Of a DNA stretch of 64,000 bases, positions 35,405-42,153 are shown one piece after another. The position numbers were made by a program, and so were the translations under genes. The stretch lies in assembly GCA_944392555.1 (NCBI GenBank), contig CALXWZ010000004.1, positions 1 to 64,000 of the forward strand, written 5' to 3'. The stretch comes from an uncultured Alphaproteobacteria bacterium (GTDB lineage Bacteria; Pseudomonadota; Alphaproteobacteria; CAAHEQ01; UBA3637). Positions within the stretch are counted from its first letter, which is position 1. Every line of letters begins with the position of its first letter. The notes beneath the pieces are model-generated. The model saw nothing but the letters and a program-made list of their open reading frames with translations. It searched no databases and was not told the DNA's origin.

Positions 35405-36559
35405 TTAAAGCTCAATTTTTTCGTTAAAGTATCCTACTTTTTTCTTAAAATACCGTGTTGTTGGAATTTTTTTTGCTCTTGCTGCGCGCTGAATAGTGCG
35501 ATTCGTTTTGCCCGTGAGTTTTGAAATTTCTTTGCAAGTAGTCCAAGGCGATATTTTATTAAGCCCATAACTTTGATAATCGGACAATAACTTATTTATA
35601 TATTTTAATATTTCTTTTTTGCGTTCTTGTTTTTTGTCATCAGATAAAGTCGGATTAATTCTTTTTAACTTTTCTGTACAATTTAATAATGCCGCATATG
35701 CATTTTCAATAAAATCTTCCTGTTTTGATGTAAAAATCACTCCATTTTTATTTTTTTGATACAATCCAGTATGTTTTGTTAAGAAATACGCATTTAAATC
35801 AGCGATGTTTACAGACTCCTTTCTATGATGACAACTAGAAATCTTATTTTCTTTCAACATCTTCTTAATTGTTCTATGGTCGCATTTAAATATTTTTGTC
35901 AGAGCGCTGACAGGGATTCCAACTTGTCCAGCCCTAGCAATAATCATTGCAGGCGTTCTTTTTGTCGCCTCAATATACCCATATTTCCAAAAAACGCTAT
36001 CATCATTTCTTAGTTCTTCTAATCTTTCTTCTATTTCTTCATACAGGGTCGAATAACCATCAAATTTTGTATCTTTCAAAAAATCATAAAACAGTTCTAT
36101 GACTTTTTGATATTCATTACCCGACTTTTTTCGACATAGATAAATTACCATTTTCTCAAATAAATCATCTTTAAACATTTGATGATGTGTAGTCCTCTGA
36201 TCCTTAGAAACCCTGTGATGAAAAAAAACATTGGCTAGTAGCCGTATTTCTTCTGTTTTCAACATTTCATTTGGTTCTTTTAAAGATGTACACAAACAAC
36301 AATACATCATAGAAGTTTCAATATTATGTGCCAATTGAATCAATGCGTTTTCTTTTTGAAGCGATGCATCTTCTTTTTTAGCTGGAAAAAATTTATTACA
36401 AAAACGTGAAAGTCTCTCTGCATAAGCGATAGCAGTTCCTAGTCGATATTTCTTTAGGGTATCATCTTTTTTTTGTTGCACTAACCAATAAATAAAGTCT
36501 GTCCAATAAATAAAGTCTGTTTGGATGGAACTTTTATATTTATAATTTTTTTTCTTCAT
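35405..36559 (-). CDS. Helix-turn-helix protein of unknown function
   Basis: 384 residues. Two DNA-binding-like segments: VSALTKIFKCDHRTIKKMLK (about 225–245) and WTTCKEISKLTGKTNRTIQR (about 350–370). Rich in Lys. Residues about 14–25 contain TDFIYW twice, from an 18-bp tandem duplication. No recombinase or nuclease motif. It may regulate the island; not recognised further. Confidence 0.65.
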   Translation of the reverse strand: MKKKNYKYKSSIQTDFIYWTDFIYWLVQQKKDDTLKKYRLGTAIAYAERLSRFCNKFFPAKKEDASLQKENALIQLAHNIETSMMYCCLCTSLKEPNEMLKTEEIRLLANVFFHHRVSKDQRTTHHQMFKDDLFEKMVIYLCRKKSGNEYQKVIELFYDFLKDTKFDGYSTLYEEIEERLEELRNDDSVFWKYGYIEATKRTPAMIIARAGQVGIPVSALTKIFKCDHRTIKKMLKENKISSCHHRKESVNIADLNAYFLTKHTGLYQKNKNGVIFTSKQEDFIENAYAALLNCTEKLKRINPTLSDDKKQERKKEILKYINKLLSDYQSYGLNKISPWTTCKEISKLTGKTNRTIQRAARAKKIPTTRYFKKKVGYFNEKIEL

Positions 36560-36622
36560 TTTACGACTTCCTTTTTTTCATAATAACCTATTACTTTATA
36601 AAAGTAAAACCGAAAATTAAGA

Positions 36623-37270
36623 CTAACTAAAAAAAGAATTGGCTTTAATTGTATATAATAAATTTAAAAGAAAATCCCCCACAAAATAATCATCTATAAT
36701 ATCATTTTTTGTTAATGGCAGGGTTTTGTATTCAATAGTCTCTCTTGTCTCTTTATCTAAAATACGATGCTCTACTTTGATTTTAGGGATAGCATTATCT
36801 AAAAGACATATTAAGTCATCTACATTTACTTTTACAATGGATTTTACTTCTTTATCTGAAACCAACATATTAAAATCCGGCAAGTCAAAATTGACTGGAA
36901 TTCCATAAATGTGTTGAAACTCTCTTAATTTATATTTTACAGTTAAATCTTTATTTATTCTACGTATACCAATAAAATAGGCGTTATCCATAATTTCTTT
37001 ATCTAACCCCAATTCTTCTTTTGCTTCCCGATATAAACCATCTAATGGCGTTTCATTGTCCTCTATATGACCTCCAACAGCAAAATCTATATAATCTGGT
37101 CTGTCAAAGCCATAGTTATCTTTTGGATAGATTGTTTGAAAGAAAATTATTTTTTTGGCAGGATTATACACAATCCCAGTAGCGACTTTATGCCAATAGC
37201 CTTTTATATGAGCTTCTTTTTTATCAACAGGTCCAATATATACCATATTCTTGTCATATCTACTGATCAT
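36623..37270 (-). CDS. NUDIX hydrolase
   Basis: 215 residues with an intact Nudix box GHIEDNE...REAKEELGL (GX5EX7REUXEEXGU) preceded by DRPDYIDFAVGG. The N-terminal region resembles IPP-isomerase/YfcD-type Nudix enzymes (IGPVDKKEAHIKGYWHKVAT). Substrate unknown; nucleotide-cleaving Nudix enzymes can act in defence islands. Confidence 0.85.
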   Translation of the reverse strand: MISRYDKNMVYIGPVDKKEAHIKGYWHKVATGIVYNPAKKIIFFQTIYPKDNYGFDRPDYIDFAVGGHIEDNETPLDGLYREAKEELGLDKEIMDNAYFIGIRRINKDLTVKYKLREFQHIYGIPVNFDLPDFNMLVSDKEVKSIVKVNVDDLICLLDNAIPKIKVEHRILDKETRETIEYKTLPLTKNDIIDDYFVGDFLLNLLYTIKANSFFS

Positions 37271-37409
37271 TGCTTACTTCCCCCAGTATTTTTATATATT
37301 TTCTGCAATGAATAAAGCAAGTATAGTATAATTTTTATAAAAGTAAAACCATTTTGAAACCAAAAAGTTAAGATTTTGTATGGATATTTAAGATGTTGGC
37401 ATTTGTTTC

Positions 37410-37437
37410 AACCTTTGTATACGTATAGGCAAAGGTT
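37410..37437 (+). repeat. 28-bp palindromic repeat, copy D
   Basis: AACCTTTG-N13-AAAGGTT. Beyond it to attR is a gap with an 8-bp inverted repeat ATTGGCTC (37474–37481) / GAGCCAAT (37509–37516) and two GGGCTCCC copies, possibly recombinase arm sites or a small RNA; no protein gene. Confidence 0.85.
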
Positions 37438-37650
37438 GAAATGAGCAATCATACTGAATAAGCATAGCCTCTCATTGGCTCTCGCATGTAAAGGCCTTGT
37501 CTAAAAATGAGCCAATTAACGATGTTGCATTTAATTTTGATGACTGGGATGTGCCGGTCGGGCTCCCAAGGTCCTCTAGATTGCAGATAGGGCTCCCGAG
37601 ATGGTGGCGGTGTGGATGGTCTAATTCAACTTCCGGCCCTAAGGGCAGGT

Positions 37651-37755
37651 TTAGATAGCTTGCTCAAGTTGTAATTGAAAAGAAAGGCTTTCAATTAAAC
37701 GATACAAATCATCAATTTCTTTGATATTATTAGCTCGGTATTCGCTAAGCACGTT
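37651..37755 (-). pseudogene. Displaced 3' end of the recombinase gene (34 codons plus stop)
   Basis: Read on the minus strand, the Trp-Tyr codons of attR continue into 34 codons (NVLSEYRANN...LQLEQAI) and TAA at 37651. The frame is the same as at attL: ACC TGG TAC on the left, TGG TAC AAC on the right. In the excised circle the two pieces form one 560-residue recombinase; in the chromosome this piece has no ribosome binding site. Not expressed as a gene here, but intact. Confidence 0.85.
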
Positions 37756-37761
37756 GTACCA
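37756..37761 (+). other. attR core
   Basis: GTACCA matching attL. Immediately to its right is the displaced tRNA-Leu terminator. Confidence 0.85.
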
Positions 37762-37762
37762 A

Positions 37763-37801
37763 AACCCCTTCAACGCAAATCGCATTGAGGGGGTTATTTT
37801 T
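37763..37801 (+). terminator. Original tRNA-Leu terminator, moved by the insertion
   Basis: AACCCCTTCAACGC (37763–37776) pairs with GCATTGAGGGGGTT (37782–37795) with one mismatch and one G·U, loop AAATC, followed by ATTTTTAT. In the uninterrupted chromosome it would begin one base after the tRNA CCA. Confidence 0.9.
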
Positions 37802-37877
37802 ATATTCTATAAGAAAAAACTTGTTTCAGAAAGCGGCTACTCATTTATTTTTGTTTTAAGCTCAGAGAATTTTTTGG

Positions 37878-37906
37878 TTGCAAATTAAAAATATTTTGTT
37901 TAGAAT
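37878..37906 (+). promoter_or_regulatory. Promoter of RNA unit 1
   Basis: TTGCAA (37878–37883), 17-base spacer, TAGAAT (37901–37906). The expected start is 5–7 bases downstream, at the first RNA helix. Confidence 0.85.
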
Positions 37907-37910
37907 AAGC

Positions 37911-38130
37911 GAGCCTGGTTGTTTATGCCCGCCAGGCTAGGATTTGACAGTCCGAGAAGTAGTAAGGGCAGAAAATATCTGCCGGCATCTGCCACGGGTG
38001 ATGCGTTATGCGTCGGGCTGGGGGTGGATGCCTGCCAAATAGAGGTATTCACCTGAATAAGCAGGGCTATTTTGCTTACTACTTATAGCTGTCAACATCC
38101 ACCCGCCTTTACGACACAGGTGGGTTTCGT
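37911..38130 (+). ncRNA. Structured RNA, unit 1 of 3
   Basis: Helices: P1 AGCCTGG (37912–37918)/CCAGGCT (37932–37938) with a 13-base loop; P2a TTGACAG (37944–37950)/CTGTCAA (38089–38095); P2b AAGTAGTAAG (37957–37966)/CTTACTACTT (38075–38084); P3 GGCAG/CTGCC; P4 GGCATCTGCC (37984–37993)/GGTGGATGCC (38023–38032) capped by GATGC/GCGTC; P5 AGGT/ACCT; end hairpin ACCCGCC (38101–38107)/GGTGGGT (38119–38125). Compared with units 2 and 3, P1, P2a and P2b differ in sequence but stay paired. No known RNA class recognised; tRNA, tmRNA, RNase P, 6S and T-box hallmarks are absent. Confidence 0.88.
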
Positions 38131-38160
38131 GTTTTAAAAGAGGCAGAGAAAGGTGGGAAA

Positions 38161-38349
38161 ATGAAAGAGAATAACGACACACTCAATCAAGTAATGCTTA
38201 AATGTGCATGGGAATTAAGCGCGAGTAATCCACCCGAAATTACGGATGAAGAAATGCCCGCGTTGATTAAAGATTATCGCCGAAAAATTTTAATTGAACA
38301 AATTAAATATGTATGGCGAAAAATTGCATTTTATTTGTTCCCGTTTTAA
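38161..38349 (+). CDS. 62-aa small protein, copy 1
   Basis: ATG preceded by GAAAGGTGGGAAA. Acidic N-terminal two-thirds (NNDTLNQVMLKCAWELSASN...), then a basic-hydrophobic end (YRRKILIEQIKYVWRKIAFY). Over the first 44 codons it differs from copy 3 at seven codons, six of them synonymous, so the protein is under selection. The C-termini differ but both are amphipathic or hydrophobic, suggesting membrane contact. It lies downstream of the structured RNA and may be expressed by readthrough of its end hairpin. Confidence 0.8.
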   Translation: MKENNDTLNQVMLKCAWELSASNPPEITDEEMPALIKDYRRKILIEQIKYVWRKIAFYLFPF

Positions 38350-38367
38350 GTGCGGTGAATTTTTTAG

Positions 38368-38396
38368 TTGCAAATAAAAATTATTTCGTTTAGAAT
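38368..38396 (+). promoter_or_regulatory. Promoter of RNA unit 2
   Basis: TTGCAA (38368–38373), 17-base spacer, TAGAAT (38391–38396); same layout as unit 1. Confidence 0.85.
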
Positions 38397-38401
38397 AAAT
38401 A

Positions 38402-38625
38402 CGCTTGGTTGATTATGCCCGCCAAGCTAGGATTTAGTAGTCCGAGCGTCTATGAGGGCAGAAAATATCTGTCGGCATCCGCCACAGGGCGACGTTTATG
38501 CGTCAAGCTGAGGGTGGATGCCTGCCAAATAGAGGTGTCCGCCTGAATAAGCAGGGCTATTTTTCTCATAGACGATAGCTACTAACATCCACCCGCCTTA
38601 CGACACAGGTGGGTTTTGCGTTTTT
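38402..38625 (+). ncRNA. Structured RNA, unit 2 of 3
   Basis: P1 GCTTGG (38403–38408)/CCAAGC (38422–38427); P2a TTAGTAG (38434–38440)/CTACTAA (38579–38585); P2b CGTCTATGAG (38447–38456)/CTCATAGACG (38565–38574); P4 GGCATCCGCC (38474–38483)/GGTGGATGCC (38513–38522), capped by GACG/CGTC; P5 AGGT/GCCT; end hairpin ACCCGCC (38591–38597)/GGTGGGT (38608–38614) then TTTGCGTTTTT. P2b shares almost no sequence with unit 1 yet pairs perfectly. Confidence 0.88.
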
Positions 38626-38650
38626 AAAGGTGGCAGAGAAAGGTGGGAAA

Positions 38651-38695
38651 ATGAAAAAGAATGACGACACATTGAATAACGCATCATTTTTTTAG
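38651..38695 (+). pseudogene. Truncated small-protein ORF of unit 2 (14 codons)
   Basis: Begins like the intact copies (MKKNDDTLNNA) after the same GAAAGGTGGGAAA leader, then stops at a TAG that is part of the unit 3 promoter region. Most of the gene was lost in the junction between units 2 and 3. Confidence 0.75.
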
Positions 38696-38724
38696 TTGCA
38701 ATTTTAAAATGTTTCGTTTAAAGT
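38696..38724 (+). promoter_or_regulatory. Promoter of RNA unit 3
   Basis: TTGCAA (38696–38701), 17-base spacer, TAAAGT (38719–38724). Confidence 0.8.
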
Positions 38725-38728
38725 AAAC

Positions 38729-38955
38729 GGGCTTGGTTGTTCATGCCCGCCAAGCTAGGACGTAACAATCTGATAATCAGCAAGGGCAGTGAAGACTGTC
38801 GGCATCCGCCACAGAGCGACGCTTTATGCGTTAGGCAAAGGGTGGATGCCTGCTAAATAGGGATATCCGCCCGAATAGGCAGGGCTATTTTTCTTGCTGA
38901 TTATAGTTGTTAACATCCACCCGCCTTTACGACACAGGTGGGTTTCGTATTTTAA
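38729..38955 (+). ncRNA. Structured RNA, unit 3 of 3
   Basis: P1 GCTTGG (38731–38736)/CCAAGC (38750–38755); P2a TAACAA (38763–38768)/TTGTTA (38907–38912); P2b AATCAGCAAG (38775–38784)/CTTGCTGATT (38893–38902), extendable by two pairs; P3 GGCAG/CTGTC; P4 GGCATCCGCC (38801–38810)/GGTGGATGCC (38841–38850) capped by GACGC/GCGTT; end hairpin ACCCGCC (38919–38925)/GGTGGGT (38937–38943). The P5 closing pair changes from A-T to G-C, another compensatory change. Confidence 0.88.
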
Positions 38956-38978
38956 AAGAGGCAGAGAAAGGTGGGAAA

Positions 38979-39167
38979 ATGAAAGAGAATAACGACACAC
39001 TCAATCAAGTAATGCTTAAATGTGCATGGGAGTTAAGTGCGAGCAATCCGCCCGAAATTACGGATGAAGAAATGCCCGCGTTGGTTAAAGACTATCGCCG
39101 AAAAATTTTGCTTGCCAAAATTAAGTATGGCATAAATAAATTGCTGGTTGCTTTATTTGGGAGCTAA
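38979..39167 (+). CDS. 62-aa small protein, copy 3
   Basis: Start at ATG 38979 by match with copy 1 and the same leader; the frame upstream lies in the RNA. Nearly identical to copy 1 to residue 44, then LAKIKYGINKLLVALFGS, an amphipathic helix. Same length as copy 1 despite the changed end. Confidence 0.8.
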   Translation: MKENNDTLNQVMLKCAWELSASNPPEITDEEMPALVKDYRRKILLAKIKYGINKLLVALFGS

Positions 39168-39255
39168 CTTAAGAATCGTTATGCAAAGCCACACGCGCGG
39201 TCAGTGCGAACAGCCCACGTTGCAGGTAAATATACTCAAAGATAAAGAATAAATT

Positions 39256-41058
39256 TTATTCGTCCCCGATTTTAAGGGCTTGAATAAAAGCGCTTTGCGG
39301 AATTTCTACATTCCCGAATTGACGCATTTTCTTCTTTCCCTCTTTTTGTTTTTCAAGCAACTTACGCTTACGGGTAATATCACCGCCATAGCATTTTGCC
39401 GTTACATCTTTCCGATAAGCCGAAATATCTTCCCGCGCGATAATTTTACCGCCGATACTGGCTTGAATCGGAATTTTAAATTGATGACGCGGAATCAGTG
39501 TTTTAAGGCGTTCGCAAATTTGTCGACCGCGACGCTCGGCTTGCGAACGGTGCACTAAAAAGGCCATTGCATCCACTTGTTCACCGTTGACCATAATATT
39601 GACGCGAACTAAATCGCTCTTTTCATAGTCGGACACCTCATAATCAAAACTGGCATACCCGCGCGAAATGGATTTTAACCTATCATAAAAATCAAACACA
39701 ATTTCATTAAGCGGTAAGTGATAGACTACCATTGCCCGATTGCCGACGTAGGTTAAATCTTTTTGCACACCGCGACGTTCCGTGCAGAGTTGCAAAATAC
39801 TGCCCAAGTATTCATCCGGCGTCATAATCGTTGCTTTGACCCATGGCTCCTCAATGAACTGAATGGTGCTGGGATCCGGCATATCGGCAGGATTATGCAT
39901 CGTCATCACATCACCGTTAGTCAGGTGAACTTGATACGCAACCGAGGGCGCCGTTGTAATTAAATCCAGATTAAATTCACGGCTTAATCGCTCTTGAATG
40001 ATTTCCATGTGCAACAAGCCTAAAAATCCGCATCGGAATCCTTGTCCGAGCGCCATGGATTTATCAGGCGTAAATTGAAAGGAGGCATCATTTAATTGCA
40101 ATTTCCCGAGTGATTCTTTTAAATTTTCATAGTCGCTCATATCCACGGGGAATAAAGAGCAAAACACTACCGATAAACTGGGTTTAAATCCGGGGAGGGG
40201 GCTTGGCGTTGGGTTTTTATCATCGGTAATCGTATCGCCCACGCGCGTTTCGCCGATGGATTTAATGCCACAAATAATAAAGCCGAGTTCCCCTGTGCCG
40301 ATTTGTTCGGAATCCGTCATTTTGGGCGTAAAATACCCCAATCGCTCCACCTTATACACGGCATCGGTTGCCATCATCCGAATGCTCATCCCTTTTTTCA
40401 ATGTGCCGTCAATAACGCGCACAAGAACAATAATTCCCAAATATGCATCATACCAAGAATCAACCAGCATGGCTTTTAACGGGGCGGTTGCATCGCCTGT
40501 CGGTGCAGGCAGTTGCGTAACAATTGTTTCCAGCACTTCATCAATCCCAATGCCTGTTTTGGCAGAAATCAACGGCGCTTCCGAGGCATCAATACCGATA
40601 ACATCTTCTATTTGCGCTTTCACCCGTTCCGGATCGGCAGCCGGTAAATCAATTTTATTGATAACGGGCACAATTTCATGATTGGCATCCAACGCTTTAT
40701 AAACATTTGCCAACGTTTGCGCCTCAACGCCTTGCGACGCATCAACAACCAACAGCGAACCTTCGCACGCAGCCAAAGATCGGCTGACTTCATACCCAAA
40801 ATCTACATGCCCCGGCGTATCAATTAAATTCAGAATGTATTTTTCGCCGTCCTCGGCTTGATAATTTAAGCGAACGGTTTGGGCTTTAATCGTAATACCA
40901 CGTTCGCGCTCAATATCCATATTATCCAGCAACTGTTCTTTCATTTCACGATCGGAAACGGCACCGCATTTTTGAATTAATCTGTCTGCCAAGGTGGATT
41001 TGCCGTGGTCAATATGGGCAACAATGGAAAAATTGCGAATATGTGATAAATCTGTCAT
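39256..41058 (-). CDS. lepA: Elongation factor 4 (LepA)
   Basis: 600 residues from ATG 41058; upstream in-frame codons are excluded to match the family's usual start before [20 protein letters not shown]. GTPase motifs: GHGDHGKST-type P-loop (AHIDHGKST), [30 protein letters not shown]-terminal family block [20 protein letters not shown] and [20 protein letters not shown]. Back-translocates or remodels stalled ribosomes. Confidence 0.97.
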   Translation of the reverse strand: MTDLSHIRNFSIVAHIDHGKSTLADRLIQKCGAVSDREMKEQLLDNMDIERERGITIKAQTVRLNYQAEDGEKYILNLIDTPGHVDFGYEVSRSLAACEGSLLVVDASQGVEAQTLANVYKALDANHEIVPVINKIDLPAADPERVKAQIEDVIGIDASEAPLISAKTGIGIDEVLETIVTQLPAPTGDATAPLKAMLVDSWYDAYLGIIVLVRVIDGTLKKGMSIRMMATDAVYKVERLGYFTPKMTDSEQIGTGELGFIICGIKSIGETRVGDTITDDKNPTPSPLPGFKPSLSVVFCSLFPVDMSDYENLKESLGKLQLNDASFQFTPDKSMALGQGFRCGFLGLLHMEIIQERLSREFNLDLITTAPSVAYQVHLTNGDVMTMHNPADMPDPSTIQFIEEPWVKATIMTPDEYLGSILQLCTERRGVQKDLTYVGNRAMVVYHLPLNEIVFDFYDRLKSISRGYASFDYEVSDYEKSDLVRVNIMVNGEQVDAMAFLVHRSQAERRGRQICERLKTLIPRHQFKIPIQASIGGKIIAREDISAYRKDVTAKCYGGDITRKRKLLEKQKEGKKKMRQFGNVEIPQSAFIQALKIGDE

Positions 41059-41253
41059 TTCGGTAAAGTCCTTATATTTTGAGGCACTGCAATCAGGCTT
41101 AATCATTATTTTTATGCAGAGCCTTGTGTGTTAATATCCGTTTAAATGTGCGCCGATTATACCCGAAATGTTTTTAAAATGCAAGCACCTTTTCAAAGCA
41201 ACTTATCACGTGCCGTATTCGTAAATATGGCGAGGCGATGACGTTCGGTTTTG

Positions 41254-42153
41254 TTATTTAGAGGTGGATTCGGGAGTTTTACGTTTTAAGAAGTGGTTTT
41301 TAATTTCCGTGCCGATGGTATCAAACCGATTCAAAACAATCATACCGGCCGAGGCGCAAATTTCTTTCTTTCGGCGAGCCGTTTCGGCAGAAGTTTGCGT
41401 ATCGCTTCCTAAAAGCGGTTTAATGTTTTTTTTGTGCGGTCGTCCGGCCAGATAGATGAAAACGGGTTTCTTTGTTTTTTTCTTTTTGAGATAGACAGCC
41501 AATTCCGTTTCAAACTGACTGTTAATTTTGCCGACGATTAAAATCGCCTTTGTTTTCGGATCGGCAATCATTGTTTCCATAACGGGCACAAACGAGGTAC
41601 ATAATATGGCAGCCGAGCCGATGCCGACGCAAGTAGATACACCCAATCCGTTGGCACCGAGTTGTTGCACAAATTCATACGTGAGTGAACTGGAGCGTGA
41701 AATAATGCCGATGTTCCCTTTCGGAAATAAATGTGCCGGCATATTTCCGGCCAATACCTGCTCGGGCACAACAATGCCGGGCGATGAGGGGCCTAAAACG
41801 CAAACTTTATATTGTTGCGCCAATTCGCGCATTTTTAAAGCATCGTGATAAGGCACGTCTGTGGTTGTGCAAATCACCATCGGCACACGCGCTTTAACGG
41901 CTTCTTCAACATCGGCATAGACCCGATTCGGGTTGGAGAAAATAACGCTGATATCCGGTTTTGTTTTGCGCACCGCTTCTTTGACCGTGGGAAATACGGG
42001 TAAATCCAGAAATTTTTTGACGCCCTTATCGCGTGAAACACCGCCCACGATATGACTGCCGTAAGCAATGGCACGTTCTGTATGTGCGCCACCCGTTGTG
42101 CCCGTAATGCCTTGACAGATAATGTTTGTTTCTTTCGTCGGGAATTTAATCAT
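41254..42153 (-). CDS. Succinyl-CoA synthetase alpha-like protein lacking the catalytic His
   Basis: 299 residues. The fold is clearly SucD: ICQGITGTTGGAHTERAIAYG at the CoA site, VGIGSAAIL, LIVGKINSQFETE. The phospho-His loop, GHAGAI in active enzymes, is replaced by a KPLLGSDTQ segment with no His; GPNCPG is GPSSPG, SRSGTLTYE is SRSSSLTYE, GEIGG is GKINS. Acyl-CoA/ATP turnover by the usual phospho-His route should not work. Overlaps the beta-like gene by ATGA. Confidence 0.85.
   Translation of the reverse strand: MIKFPTKETNIICQGITGTTGGAHTERAIAYGSHIVGGVSRDKGVKKFLDLPVFPTVKEAVRKTKPDISVIFSNPNRVYADVEEAVKARVPMVICTTTDVPYHDALKMRELAQQYKVCVLGPSSPGIVVPEQVLAGNMPAHLFPKGNIGIISRSSSLTYEFVQQLGANGLGVSTCVGIGSAAILCTSFVPVMETMIADPKTKAILIVGKINSQFETELAVYLKKKKTKKPVFIYLAGRPHKKNIKPLLGSDTQTSAETARRKKEICASAGMIVLNRFDTIGTEIKNHFLKRKTPESTSK

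Larger units (their letters stand above)
23045..37761. mobile_element. 14.7-kb integrative element in the tRNA-Leu 3' end
   Basis: Bounded by GTACCA at 23045–23050 (inside the tRNA end) and 37756–37761. Joining the outer flanks restores tRNA-Leu directly followed by a strong terminator. Joining the inner ends restores a longer open recombinase gene. Cargo is AT-richer than the flanks and includes a serine recombinase, restriction-modification genes, a GHKL/PD-(D/E)XK protein, an HUH-like protein, a C5 methyltransferase and a NUDIX hydrolase. No conjugation, capsid or portal genes, so it is more like a genomic island or mobilisable element than a complete phage or ICE. Confidence 0.9.

Noticed and set aside
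23045-37761. Complete prophage or conjugative element
   Set aside because: No terminase, portal, capsid, tail, lysis or type IV secretion genes are present.
37651-37785. Free-standing 44-aa gene at the element's right end
   Set aside because: No ribosome binding site; its N-terminal codons come from the tRNA terminator. It is better explained as the recombinase's displaced tail.
37911-38955. Known RNA classes for the tandem RNAs (RNase P, tmRNA, 6S, T-box, retron msr/msd, group II intron)
   Set aside because: Hallmark sequences of each were looked for and not found; there is no reverse transcriptase next to the array and no tRNA-like end.
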